A stretch of DNA of 64,000 nt. Source: Galbula dea (Eukaryota > Chordata > Aves > Piciformes > Galbulidae). The notes beneath the pieces are model-generated. The model did not search any database, had not been told where the DNA came from, and worked only from the letters and a program-made list of their open reading frames with translations. The position numbers and the translations under genes are program-made. The stretch is taken from NCBI GenBank assembly GCA_013399015.1, contig VWZX01001684.1, positions 496,001-560,000 of the forward strand, in the 5' to 3' direction. Of this stretch, positions 10,896-23,379 are shown one piece after another (position 1 is the first letter of the stretch; each line of letters opens with the position of its first letter).

Positions 10896-13800
10896 CTAAC
10901 AACACAGAAGACACCTAGGAGCTGCCAGTAAGTCTACCAACCATTTTGAACAACATTAATTTGAAATATTAAGAAATGAGATTAAAACCAGTTTCATATA
11001 GAATAGGAGATGCTGTACATTTTGACAGTTTTAAGATTTCTTCACCTCTTAAGGGGGTCACAAAAATTAAAGTCAAATGGGCCTCAAACCTGCATGCACT
11101 TTTCCAAAAGCAATACAACCAAAATGAAACATGTTTAACTTGTTACATGTGCACAAATATTTGTAGAGAGGGCTTAAACAACTCCAGGGAATAAACAAAA
11201 CGCTGCCAAGTGTTCAAAATAAGAAACAGAAAACTTCTCCTGCAATTTGTTTTCAGCTACTGTGAAGTTTTTACTGAACAGAGCAGGTTAACAGGAATTT
11301 AGAACAAGTGTAACAGCTCTGACAAAAGCAGCTTTTTGAAGAGTTGACTGTGATTTATATCCCCACCTTCCATGTACCTTGGGTTTGCTATTATTTCAGA
11401 TAACAGCTAAAATGTAATCTATTAAAAAACAAACCCATCATGTTGGAAGATGCAGAACTACATTACATTTATTCCTGGGAAACTGCTCTGATAAACTTGT
11501 AATTAACATGATACACTGCAGCACGAAAGATACCCTTAGCAAGCACAGTGATATTTGTTGTAAAGGCCAACAGGCAGCAATAGCCAAATCCTTCCAGCAA
11601 GCCTTTGAAGCTTATCTACTACAGGACTTCCATTTGAACACAGTTTCCTCTTCACTATCATCTAGAAATGCTGTCCAGATAAAAAGGGAGAAAAAGAGCA
11701 GTGCACACAACCAAATGTGTCGGGAGTCTGCAACATTCAGGGCACGCTGAACCTTCTGCCCTACCAACACCAGCACAGTGCTGATGCAGCCACAGGCAAA
11801 CACAACCAGCTAGTGAGATATGAATTACACAACAAATAAAGATGACCTTCTTAAGATTAGGGAACGCAGCAACAAGTAAGAAACTTATAAAATTAGTGTG
11901 CTCTCAGGTTTAATTCAGAAGTTTCTATGCTTTAAAGATAAACATGGAAGTACAAAGTCTGACTTGCTGGTACAAAGCTTTGAAAAAAGTTATCAGCTGG
12001 CAGTTATTTTGTTGCCATGAAATCAGATTGTTCCAACAAGTTAAAATGTCACCCAGTTTATCACATACAGGCCAAGTAGAAAGATCTACCTTCTCAAGGT
12101 CAGAAAGGGATGAGACTGTAAAGCACTGAACATTCAAGTAGCTATTCACTTAACTTCACAGGTAAGTGGGATTTTACAGCCGAGTAGTTGCTTGCTTCAT
12201 AAGCACTAAGCTCACTCAAAGTAAATCAAACATACTGAAAAACTTGAGTGATCCTATGCCAGATAGTAACTCCAGAGAATTATCAATTCAGTAGGAACTT
12301 AAAAAAAAAAGTCTGTCTGAAGATCACAGCTTCCATGAGTTTGAAAACTAAGGGTTTCCCCACCAACACTAAGGCTTCACAATTAGTTGCTAGCCAATAT
12401 CAACCAAAATAAAGTTCTAAGAAATTAAGCTAAATAAGAATTCTCCCAACAAATATATCATTGTAAGTGTTAATCATTCCTCTGAATTCACTAAGAAATG
12501 TACAGTTACTACAATATATGATGACTTTTAAACACTGATATGTGATTATGAAGAGAAGTGTATGAGGGGGCAAAAAAAAGTTTTGTTTTCATATTCAAGC
12601 TCCAAAAATTCATTTTTTTGTACTTCACAGCTGAACAAATATTTGATTCTGCAGAACCTTACAGCCACATCCTCCCTTTCCTTCAGTTTGATGAAGCAGT
12701 GTGTTACAATTAATATCTGCACTTTAACAGTCATCTGTAAGAAAAAGTTAACAGAGACGGTTATACAACTCACCAAAATAATGGAGCTTTATGTGGCTGA
12801 CATAATAAGGATTCAGTTAAGAATTGATTCACATCTTGGTTTTTTTCAGAGAAGAAATCTAGTTTTTCATGTGGGGGCTTTTCCTCCTTTTTCTTTTTTT
12901 TTAATAAATACTGCCAGGTAAATATTTCTGATGAATGTCACTCACAGCAAGATTATTTTCTTTTTCCACAATTAAATGTCAGTGTTAAACTAAGTTATCC
13001 TATTGTTAAAATTAAACTGACTACAGGATTAATTTTGAAGACAACAGTGGGCAATTCCAACACTAGATAGTTCAACCACCTTAGATTAGGAATACAGGCT
13101 TGAAGCCAAACTGGAACCCATTAACTCCCCTTCTGAAGTAACATTAGAAAAACAAATCTAATTGCACTAAAGCTACAATTAAAAGCTCCTGTAAATGTAA
13201 ACACTTCAGTATTGCAGATAAGTATCATAGAAAGTCATCACATATTAACCATAACTATTTATTCCATACATATTTTCCCCATTTTAAGACACAATGTATT
13301 ACTTTGACTCCACAGAAACTCAACATTTAGGCATCAACCTTCATATGAACAAAGTAGCAGAACACAAGTCTGAGCTCAGACATTCCTTTCTGAAAGTTAT
13401 TCTGCCTGAAGGAAACAGGCATGGAAGTTCTCTGAAGGCAGCTTACTCCTATGAAATTCTCATGGTTGCATCAGAGAAGTGAGAAAAAAAATGCAGTATT
13501 TCTATAGCAACAGAGTTTGAGGCACAAAACCATTTATTTTGTCCTTTCATTGCAATTTCATGAAGATATCTAACACAATTATTTCTGCTATGCTAAAATA
13601 TCCTATTTAACAGTGACAAAGAAATATATTATCACATTCTAAATAAAACCCCTTATTTTTAAAAGCCGAATACATTAGTGTTGTGAACATTTAGAAGTTT
13701 AGCATTTTTCCTTCATTCATATTTAATATTATGAAACTGCACAGACTCGGCAAGAGGCCTGATGTTGTAACAGTGATTTCCTGCACTTAATGTATTTTTA

Positions 13801-14322
13801 ATGCTTATTTTAATTTATATTATGAAATTAATTTGTAATGCTTCTGATGCAGAAAGATGGTATTACCATGATAAAAATCTAGAGTTGCTATCTTTAGCTC
13901 ATGAGTGGTGCTAAAATTCCTTAGATTTCTCAAATAGAAGTTATGACAAATGTAAGACATTCTTGTTCCTTTCACATGATGAGCACATAGTTCACAATGA
14001 CTTCATTTATCCTCCATGTCAACATATTTTCAGGGTAGCTGCTGCTCATTAATGTTTCATGACCCATGTTCATGCTCTGCTCAGAGTAAGCATATAAGCT
14101 CAAAGGAATTCTCCAAGTAAGAATTTATATCTTAACCAGAGCTTAAATACTACCTAGGATAACTGCTGGATACTTTTTTCTTTCCAGATTTCTACGGTTG
14201 AGCATTACATGTTTGAAAGAGAGAAAGCTAATGCCTATGTGTGAACAGTTTTCAAGAGCATCCATATATAGTCAGTATTATAAACAGCTATATTTATAAC
14301 AGCACTGAACTGGCTTTTTGGT

Positions 14323-14323
14323 A

Positions 14324-14360
<37 letters not shown>

Positions 14361-14376
14361 GGAGAGAGAGAGAGAG
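14323..14376 (+). repeat. Compound microsatellite (TG)n(TA)n(GA)n
   Basis: TG repeats at about 14324-14334 pass into an uninterrupted TA run at 14334-14360, and then into GA at 14362-14376. Three dinucleotide blocks abut directly. The TA run can cruciform and is likely to be length-polymorphic. Confidence 0.95.
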
Positions 14377-14512
14377 GGTGTTTTCTGCATAGAGAAATTA
14401 TCTTCTTATTCTACCTTATACTTGCAGTCTTAGTTCTCCTCCCACTCACATAGTCCCGCTCTGTACAACAGAAATAGCCAGTTTGTGTCAAACCACACTG
14501 GCACTATAGTTC

Positions 14513-14768
14513 ATAAAATCGGAGAACACCATGTCGGAAGTGACCTCAAGGATCACCTGGTCCAACCTTTCTTGGCAAAAGCATGGTTTAGACAAGACAG
14601 CCAAATCTTAAAAATGCCCAATGCTGGGGATTCCACCACTCCCTTGAGGAGATTATTCCAATGGCTGATTGTCCTTGTGAGAAGTTTTCCTCCTGCGTCC
14701 AGCCAGAATCTCCCCAGGAGTAAGGTGTACCCATTACCCCTTGTCTTTTCCATGTGACTCCCTGGAAA
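14513..14768 (-). mobile_element. CR1 LINE fragment (antisense)
   Basis: The plus strand carries the antisense CR1 3' region: GACCTCAAGGATCACCTGGT then CCAACCTTTCTTGGC, then a CAATGCTGGGGATTCCACCA block, GAGGAGATTATTCCAATGGC, GAATCTCCCCAGGAGTAAGG and CCCCTTGTCTTTTCCATGTG. These blocks appear in the order expected for avian CR1. It is about 250 bases, diverged and truncated at its 5' end. Confidence 0.92.
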
Positions 14769-14909
14769 ACAGAAGGCTTCATTTTCTTTGTAGATTATAA
14801 AGCTTCAGTAAATATTTCAGTATTTGAAACTCAAAGTGTGTTTTTTCCTCATCATCATTAAATAAAACTGAAAGAATCTATGGCAACATTAAAATGGATC
14901 TCCACTTAC

Positions 14910-14937
14910 TTTGTTTTAACACTCCAAGTTTGGAAAA
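14910..14937 (-). CDS. Candidate 28-nt exon of minus-strand model
   Basis: Read leftwards, an acceptor (TGATCTGGTCTGGCTTAG) and a donor AAACAAA|GTAAGT enclose 28 bases. In the linking frame it gives FQTWSVKT with split codons on both sides (V from G|TT, K from AA|A). The donor matches the GTAAGT consensus. The very small size is the main reason for caution. Confidence 0.22.
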
Positions 14938-16312
14938 CTAAGCCAGACCAGATCAGCTACAACACTTAACCGGTTTGTTACAACTCTCATTTTAAAAATC
15001 AGACAAAAGGAATCAAAACGTTTCTAGTTGCAGTTTCCATAAAATTCAAAGCTAAAATATTAAAAAAAAATCTTTAATAGAAATCAAGAATAGATTATAT
15101 AGCAGATTCATTAAAATTGTCAGTATTCAATTAAAGCTAAAAATCAGGAATAATGCAAATACTTTTTACATATGTATTTTTGATGATGATAGCTGCTTTT
15201 AACTAAGCACTGGCTGAAATTAATTCAAAAGATCTAGTTCCAAAATATGGTACAGGACTTGCTCCTTGCAGCATGCAACTGCTACAGCTTTAGATTTCTC
15301 CCATTCCCTATAAACTATGGTCCTTTACCCATTATAATTTATTAGCCAGCTTTTCTGCCTGCCAGAAAAATCCAAGGGGCTAAAACATGGTGACAAAAAT
15401 TTTGATTTAAATTCTAAATACTACAGTTTTAGTTAAATAATAAACAAACAAGGCCATATCCCTGAGAGTTATTTTTTGTGGAGGGTTCTTTAGACAGAGT
15501 TCTCTCCCTGCAGAACATCCTGCCAGAAGTACAAAGTGGAAGATTTTCCTTCCTATTGCCAAATGAGCAAAATGAGAGGAATCAAACACCCACACAACTA
15601 GAGGTAGTAATTTAAGTCTGTAAAATAGAAAAAGCCAATACTTCTATTATTCTATCCACCTATTAAAATGGCGCCTCATGCTTCTACTACAGGCAGGTAT
15701 GTTTGATAAAAAGCTTGCTTTTGGGTTGGTTTTTTTTTTTTCAACTGCAGATCTCTTGTCTGTTAAGTCACAACACACACAAAGACAAGAAAAATCCTAA
15801 AGATCTTGGTTTTTTTTAGTCAAACCCAACAGACTATTTGAAATGTTAGATTTGACAGCCTTACACTGAGACCTGAGAAAAAAATACTCACGTCCACATA
15901 GATAGTAAAATTAAGTAGAAACTGTAGATTGTACTAGCCAAGAAACCACTAACAGCTGGCAATATGCAACCTGATCACTCAGTATACTGGAAGCTGGTGG
16001 TGCTCAACAGTTCTGCAAAACAGCAGAGACATAAGGACAACAAAGGAAACTAACAGGACAATTTAAAACTTCTGTCCTGCAATACTACAAAACCTGAAGG
16101 CCACTCATGATCTGCATCTATCATTATGCCAGTGGATTTTCCTAGCCCTTCTCTGTTCTAGATTCTCTCACAGCCAATTTGAGACAATCCAAAGCTTTGC
16201 TAAATAAATACATGTTTGCAATAAAGAAGAACTCTTCCAGATATGACTGTGACTAATGTATTATCATCTTGACAAGTCTACTGAGCAGAAGTCTGGTAAT
16301 AGTTTCTCTCAC

Positions 16313-16396
16313 CCAAGGCACAGCAGACAGGAATTTGCACAATCATTACTATTCTCACTATGGCAGTTTCACGCTGTTGCTGTTTCAGACAGCTAC
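16313..16396 (-). CDS. Candidate first coding exon of minus-strand model
   Basis: A pyrimidine-rich acceptor (ends TTGCTGCGGCAG) opens 84 bases ending CCTTGG|GTGAGA. One frame is open through the exon and contains an ATG at 16346 with G at -3, followed by IVQIPVCCAL. The phase (one base left over) matches the exon at 14910-14937. The frame is also open back through the putative first exon at 17715, so translation could start further upstream. Starting at this ATG, the linked frame would be 81 codons with a hydrophobic N terminus. Confidence 0.22.
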
Positions 16397-17714
16397 CTGC
16401 CGCAGCAATGGTAGGCAGGGCACGATGCAGACAGAAGGAGGATCTCTGAGAGCAAGGCTGGAGTTCAGCAACAGTATGCAGAGCTCTCACAAACACCAAA
16501 GAGAATGAAACAGCGACAAAGCTTCTTGTCCTCCAGCCCAGGCAGAGGCATTGCTGCAAACACACAAAACCCTACTTGAAAAAAATCCTTTTCCTTCCGT
16601 ATGTTCAAGTCCAAGGATAGCAACCGAATTTTCCTCTGCTCACTGAGCAATATGAAAGATGAAACCTGAGAGCAGACCCAAGGAATAGCCCAGCAATGGG
16701 AATCCCGGCATCCCTCTTCCTAGCGGCTCAAACTGAGGAGCAACCTTTTCTCCTGGGTGTTGTCCCCTCTGATGCTCTCCATCACCACCTACCTACACGA
16801 TAGCAACTAGCGTATTTTCTCATAACTGGCACAGAAAATGCACAAGCCCGGCAACAGTGCGATTGATATTTAAAAAAACCAAAATATTAAAAACACCAAA
16901 AAAGACAAAAAAAAAAAAAAGAAAACAGAGAAACGCTCCCTCCCCCAAATCATAACAATCTGAGGAGTATCTTTTCAGAGCAAGCCACGAGCCCTCACAG
17001 CCAGACGGAAGAGGCTATCAGGGAAGGATAGGGTAGAAAGCAAGGAAGGAATACAAGGCGGAATCCCACAGGCGCCCCCTCCCTGACCCTACCCAGTGAA
17101 TCCCCGGCCCGCGGGACCGAGGAGTGGCCTCGCCCGAGGGCTCTGCCCCCTCCCACGAGGGGCGGCAAGCGGACAGACCCCCGCCAGGCACCGCACCGCG
17201 AGACGGTCACACCCTCCGGCAGAGACACCCACCGGCCCCACGCTTGCCGCGGCAACCCCAAGAAACGGCTCCCGGGGGGATAGGAGACAAGAGTGGGGGA
17301 GGGAAGAGAGAAAGGGTGGGCGGCAGCTGCCCGGCGGGGGCTCGAGCGGCGGTGGAGCGGCTGGCTGCCGTGGGAAGAGATACACACAGCGGAGCTGGGG
17401 AAAGGGGGTGAGTCGCAGGGCTGCCCCGCTGCCGCCGCAGGAAGAGCCGTGAGGTGACAGGTGAGGGCACTACAGGGCAAGGGGCGACCTCCAGGCACTC
17501 TCCCGACCCCGCGCAACTCCTCTACCTCCGCTCCGGCGCTGCCGCTGCTCGTTCCACCCGGCGGCGTGCGCTCCCTCGCCAGCCGTCACAACCACCACCG
17601 CCGCCACCCCCTCACTCCACTCCCCCACCCGCCGCGGTCCTTCCCTTGAGCGGATCTCAGCCGACGCTAACCATTCAACCCCACCCCCAAGCCCGTACTG
17701 ATATCTCCTCTTAC

Positions 17715-17790
17715 CAGTAACAGAGGAGTGAGCTGGCCTCAGGCCACGCCCATAATCCTTCGACCAATAGGAGCTAGCTATGAGCCTTCC
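17715..17790 (-). other. Candidate minus-strand exon 1 (start approximate)
   Basis: The plus-strand sequence CTCTTAC|CAGTAAC is a minus-strand donor, TTACTG|GTAAGAG, at 17715. The CCAAT box sits only about 50 bases upstream, at 17764-17768, so the transcription start would have to lie close by or use another element. The right-hand limit is inferred. In the frame that continues into 16396 there is no stop, but also no ATG near the inferred start, so this exon is probably 5' UTR. Confidence 0.4.
17764..17768 (+). promoter_or_regulatory. CCAAT box (NF-Y)
   Basis: GACCAATAGG fits the NF-Y consensus including flanks and sits in the middle of CpG island A, between the minus-strand and plus-strand donor clusters. 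NF-Y sites of this quality are common in divergent promoters. Confidence 0.7.
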
Positions 17791-18110
17791 TCTTTCATCC
17801 CCACTGGCCTCGCCCCCAGCCTCGGCTCCCTCCTCTTTCGCGGCAGGTTCGGTTGATTCGCAGCTGCGGAGCAACGGGCGTGGGGCTGCGGGTGGTGAGG
17901 GGGCACGGGGTTCTGGGGGTCGTGTCGGCGGCGGCCGGTGGACGCCGAGGGGGGGTCCGGCTGCAGGAAAGGAGGCAGCAAGCATGAGTGACACCATTGC
18001 TGCCAGCAAAAGTAAAGCCAGGGCCGAGAGGGACGCGGCCCATCCTGGACAGGGAGGGGGACGGGTGGCTTCTCGCTCGGGGGGATTTCGCCTAATGGAT
18101 GGGCTTCGTT

Positions 18111-21100
18111 TGCTTTTTTTTTTTAAATNATCCACGCCCCCGGCACGCAGAGCCATTAGTCACCCTTGTGCAGAACTGGGAGGAGGTGAAGGGCCCTAAA
18201 AATTGCTGCTGCTTTTGCTGGATGGGTGGAGAGAGAAGGGCTGCGGGAATGGTAAAAATCAGTGCCTCTTTTTGACTCAGATCAGCTCCTGAAACTGAAA
18301 ATGTCTCCAGCAGTCAACCATTCCTCCAGCTTTTACGAAACCATAGACTTGGCTTGCAGATTCTGTTGCTGGTGCCTGCAAGGCTTGTGCTTTCCAGCTT
18401 TGCTCACACAAATTAAAAATACAGTTAAAAACTTAAGGCTACTTTCAGCTGCATCTTTCTGGCAAACACTGAATATCAGATGCATCATGGCAAAATGCAG
18501 TTCTCCAAGTTATGGATGCTTGGATTCAGCTTCTGTTTTGTTGGTTTGCTTCAATGGTTATTTAAATGAGAAAAATGTTATGAAGCCCACTGGACATAAC
18601 ATCCTGTAGGACTCAGCAGTGGTTGAGCATGGCAAATCTGACACTAACCAAAAGTATCTTTGTTTTGTAGGGAGATGAACCTTAAATCTCCGCAGGCAGA
18701 TAACAAAACTTAAGACATTGCAGTGCATAAAAATCAAGCTCCTCATTTCCATTTGTTGCTCCACGCAGACTGTGCTTCATGAGCCCTGGGGCGCTTAAGT
18801 GTTTTAGTTTGAATCCAGAAAGCATTTCTGAAGTAAATGTTTTTTTCATCTCTTCTTACAGTGCTTTGATTCACAGTGTGTAGTGATGGTGGAGCGCGTG
18901 AAATAGATCCCTTTTGGATGAAACTATACTGGCAGAGGTGCTTGTGGAGTGCACCAAATGCATTCCAGCCACAAAAGAACACTTCAGTGGCAGTCAAACT
19001 AAGCTAGTCAAACACTAGGAATCCCCAAAATGTGTATAGCTTCAAACTCGGGTCCTTGGCACCAGCTGTTGCACTCCACAGGTCTTCTGTTGGGCCTCGG
19101 TGCCCACTGGTGTAGTCAAAGGCTTGGAGTTTTGCAGTTCAAGGAAGGTCCCAGGTTCTAATGTAATATCTGAAAAACCTGATTCGTGGTTCATGACAGG
19201 CAATCAAAATAATCTTCTGAAACTTTGATGCTTTAAAGTCTGCCAAAACCCCCAGTTTATGTATGGATCTTCCAGTATTGTGTCAGGACTACATCACATC
19301 ATCCATGGCGCTAAGGATAACTTGAACTGAAGTTCAAAATGCAACACTGTTGTCTAAAGGGTAGGAAATGTGCCACCAGCGTTGCTACTGCAGAGATTGT
19401 CAATGGCTTTTGGGGTCCATACTTATCCCCTATGCCTGTAACTGATTCCAGGATAGAAGGCAGTGGTGCTACAAGTTAAAAATTAAGATAAATGACTGGG
19501 TAATGCTTTAATGCTTTAAAATAACTAAATGAATTTCCCATAACATCTGCTAGCAATTAAAACAATTATTTTCTGTCAGTGTATCTCGTCATTTTAATAT
19601 AAGGCCAGATTGCAAGTGATGTAGCACATGTTGAGTTTTTATGCAGAGATAGACAGAACCACCATTGCTGTGGCAAAATCTGAGCAGAGAACTGGATGTT
19701 TTGTTACAGCCTACACAAAATCAGTTTTCTTTTGCTGTAGTTCTTCTCACAAGTAACCCATTTCATGCATTAACATGATGTAGTTACTCTTTTTACTGAG
19801 ATCTACCTTTTTTTGGATGTTTCTTCACAGTATGTGTAGAGAAACTAGAACATTGTATAATAAACTTTAATCTTGATCTTTGCTTCAAAAAGGACAGCTG
19901 TCCAAAATTTTACATGACTGAAATCAAACATCATAGCTCTTTGTCTTCTGGGTTTCTTCAGTATTCATCATAATATTTTTCTCCCTGATCTTCTGGTTGT
20001 AACAGAAATGTTAGAGTACAACAGAGTTTTTGTTTATTACATCTAAAAGTTTAAGGCTACAATTACTCAACTGTAAAGATGAAATTTTCTCAAGTGAACC
20101 TTTGCAAATTAGGCATGGTGTAGGACCAAGCTCTTTTTTTCTGACACGCACATCATGGTCTATAATAGAGATTTTGTTTTGAGAAGCTAGACTAGAATCC
20201 ACCAAGTCACTAAAATGAAATGTAGGAAAAAATATAATTTACCAAGTATAACAAGCTTATATGACTCTGAACACAAATAAGCTGCAAGTCTCATTCATAG
20301 CAAGATACCACTTTTAGACATCTTTCTCATAAAAAGGAGCAGCACCCAAGTTTGGGCCACCTAAGTGTTTTTTTCAAGGGAATTCTAAGGGGGTTGTGGA
20401 GTGATCTAGGCTAGAGACAAAAACTTGAAGGCAGCAGCCAGATTGTCTCTGCTTCCTTTTTTGGTCCCACAAACTAGCTGGCTCAGTGTCAGCCTGGCCC
20501 TCCAGTGCAGATCAGAGCAGTCTGATCTGTTCTGCTAGAAGTGGTGTGAAGTGCCAAGTCCTACACGTCTTCTCTAGGAGTGCCTGTGAGTCATTTTATC
20601 AGCTAGGCATACAGGCAACTACTGGTTTGATGGCTAACCAATGTAATACAGTCTCAGTAGGAAAATTCTGCTTACCCACTGCATCCCTGTCAAACCACTG
20701 ACACTAAGAGCCAAGGAGGAATAAAACTGATGTTAGCATCAGTGGCAGTGGATGGCAAGAGGATACTGAGTAAGTAGCATTATCCATACAGTTTACAGAG
20801 GTGTAAATGTAAATACATGGGGCAAGATACTGTCACAGCATTTTAGAAGAGCCTTTAAACAGGCAAAAATGAATGGGTGTTTTGCCTAGTTGAAAAGTGC
20901 AGAAACTGGCACATAAATAAGAACAGATTATTCATTTATTCTTTTTTTGCAGTGGAATTTCATTACACACAGAAGAAACAAAAACCATCAAGAAGTGAAT
21001 AGATATTGTTTCTTTCCTAGAGTCTTGAGAGAAAACAATGCAACGAAAGGGAGTGATGCTGGTTTTATTATTATTCTGTACAAACTGGCTGTTGCCTTCC

Positions 21101-23379
21101 TAGGAACCAAGCTCTCAGTTAAGCAAGAAGTAATTTAAAAAATAGAATTATCTTGAATTTCCTCTACAGCCTTGCATATTTAATAGGTGCAATAATGGCC
21201 AACAGTCACAATTCTCATGTGGTAGAGTTTGCTATAAATGCATTGACATCCTTTTTGCAAAGCTTACCTTAAAATGTATATTTTAAAATATGTAATTTGT
21301 AAGTATTGCTCTTGAATGGTATCATTTTGTTTTGAAGATTGGGCTGGTGATGAAGAGTTATGACTTTATTCCTCCCTCTGCAATCGTTTCCATGCAAGGG
21401 CTACAAACCAAATTTTTCCTCCTCCCGTTTAGTGGGTGCTGCAGCCATTCTTCACTGGAATGGAAAGTGGTTCACTCCACAAGGTTTTCCTGGTATGGAT
21501 GTCAGTGGGGATTCAGTAGGCATGAGGGTTTTCTGCACATCCTCACCACAGAACTGCTAGCTGGTCTGCCCAGCACTCACAAACTAAACAGAGCCTTTCT
21601 GGGAGGGTGCAAGTAACAGAAGAAACAGTGCTTGGTCTGTAAGAAAGAGTTTTACTGTCTCATTTAACAAGACCTGTTTAGGCTATGAAAAGTACCAGTG
21701 ATCTAGAGCTTACCTACTCTCTGCCTCTTAGTTTAAAAATAGGTTTTCTGTGCTGCTTAGCCACCTGCTCTATTCTCCTCTTATGCATTGCCACTGCCCT
21801 TTCTTCTGGCTTCCTAAACATATGTGGGTAGATTGCAAGATACACATTCTGCTTTTACAGAGCCAAGACTCAGCCTAATTATAACCTGCAAGATCAGGAT
21901 GTGACTGTTTTGACTTGCAGAAGCAAAGTTGAATAATTAAGTTGTTGACATTTAATTTGTTTAGATATTCTGAACTGGGTCCACTTTTTTTTGCTGTAAT
22001 TTATTATGTTTAAGACAGTGGAGATACCTGATGACACCAATCTCTGTGTGTGAGCCATCATTTGCATTGTATTTTCTGATTAAGTAAATGGACTTTTAGC
22101 AAAGTAAAAACACTCCTATTGTTCCTTTATGATTCTAAAGTCACTGTGTTTATATAAGTTCTCCATGACAAGAAAATAGTACACAGATAAGTTAAATAAT
22201 ATTTCTTTCCAGACTACAGTAATTTAGCTAATCAGACATTTCAAAGAGCTATAAATCTTCATTTCAGTGACCTATACATCTTTATTTCAATAATAATGAC
22301 CAGTCATTGTTAATGGATTTCATTCATCCTAGTGTCTCTTACTGTGTGTAATAGGCACCTTCAGTGTGCACAGAGGTAGCTTTACCCATGATGTATTTTA
22401 TCCCAGAGTATAATTCATAGTTTTATGTCAGCATTTGGTTGGAACAAGACAGGATTGGTAAGAAGACATGATTATAGGGTGGATTTCTGTTGCAGAAGTC
22501 TGTGTCTTAAGCTCTGAGGCCAATTCCTGGATGTCTAGACCAATCAGAGCTGCAATTCTCAGCTCATCTCAGAATAGTTACTGACATACATCATTGTAGT
22601 CTCACAGATTACATTGTCTTCCACACCTTTTTTTCCCCCATAGTGCCCAGGTCTGGTGACAGCAATGATGTCAGAATGAAACAGATTAGATAATTCACAC
22701 ATTTCTCCTGTGATTATTTTCTTAAAATCAGTTTTGTTTTTAGGGCTTTTGTAACTTTCCATAAGCAAAAAGCATTCCCAAAGCATGCTACTCTCATATT
22801 TAAATAAGATGTTTTCCTTCTCTCTCTGACTTCTCCCTCATACTCCACTCTCTCTTGGTTGCATTAAAGCTGACTTAGTTACTGTTGTTTTCACCTATAT
22901 ACCAGCAGTATCCCCCACTTGGGGCTTTTTTGACCTGTTTTCTAAGAGAATATATTTCCATAGGAAAGAAGAATAAAACCCCCCAGAATTTATTACCTGA
23001 CTGAGCCAAGCTTAATAGAGAGCCCATGTCACTACATTTAGCATCTGTATACAGAATCCCAAAACCTTAACAATAACATATGAAATATTGCATCTAGGCC
23101 AACATTGTCCCACTAAATGTAGTCTTCAATTAAATCAAAGATATAACTTGGTTTTAATGTATTTTAAAAAGACAAAATACGTGTATGTTTTTTGTAGCTT
23201 GACATACAGAAGATAAATGTAACAGAGAGGGGTTGTGCAACAATATCAACACAGTTGAGATGTTACAATTTCTACCTCTTGTAACATACTATCCTCACTA
23301 CTGTGCTTAAAGAGTCCTACTCTTAGGGAAAACTCTCAAAATAAGGAGGTGTTCCCTGCCACAGAAACCTTAAACTTCA
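18111..23379. other. No gene supported
   Basis: AT-rich sequence right of island A. An ATG at about 17985 on the plus strand opens a frame (MSDTIAASKSKARAERDAA) that reaches the ambiguous base at 18129; it shows no family features. A strong acceptor lies just before 18862 on the plus strand, but no open frame with a matching donor follows. I see no recognisable transposon. Confidence 0.5.
18129..18129. other. Ambiguous base (N)
   Basis: A single N follows a T run at the right shoulder of CpG island A, most likely an unresolved homopolymer-adjacent base. It interrupts any reading frame crossing this point. Confidence 1.

Larger units (their letters stand above)
17040..18110. promoter_or_regulatory. 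CpG island A, probably bidirectional promoter
   Basis: An abrupt GC- and CpG-rich block in AT-rich DNA. It contains GC/Sp boxes (GGGGCGG at 17159-17165), a KLF-type site (GGCCACGCCC, 17742-17751) and a CCAAT (NF-Y) box at 17764-17768. Good splice donors point both ways: plus strand GGGG|GTGAGT after 17407 and GACAG|GTGAGG after 17460; minus strand TTACTG|GTAAGAG at 17715. This is the usual layout of a housekeeping-type divergent promoter. Long overlapping ORFs inside the block are GC-rich frames without family features, and I do not call them genes. Confidence 0.85.

Noticed and set aside
12774..12796. 23-nt minus-strand exon with strong GTGAGT donor
   Set aside because: In the phase needed to join the 10866-10895 exon it forms a TGA across the junction, and the other phase conflicts downstream.
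15892..15921. 30-nt minus-strand exon with GTGAGT donor (FLLNFTIYVD)
   Set aside because: No frame is compatible with the 14910-14937 exon; a stop occurs in the required phase.
17470..18156. Minus-strand open frame of about 228 codons through CpG island A
   Set aside because: GC-rich sequence keeps several frames open on both strands; composition is Ala/Pro/Arg/Ser-rich with no motif, it crosses the NF-Y box and contains the ambiguous base.
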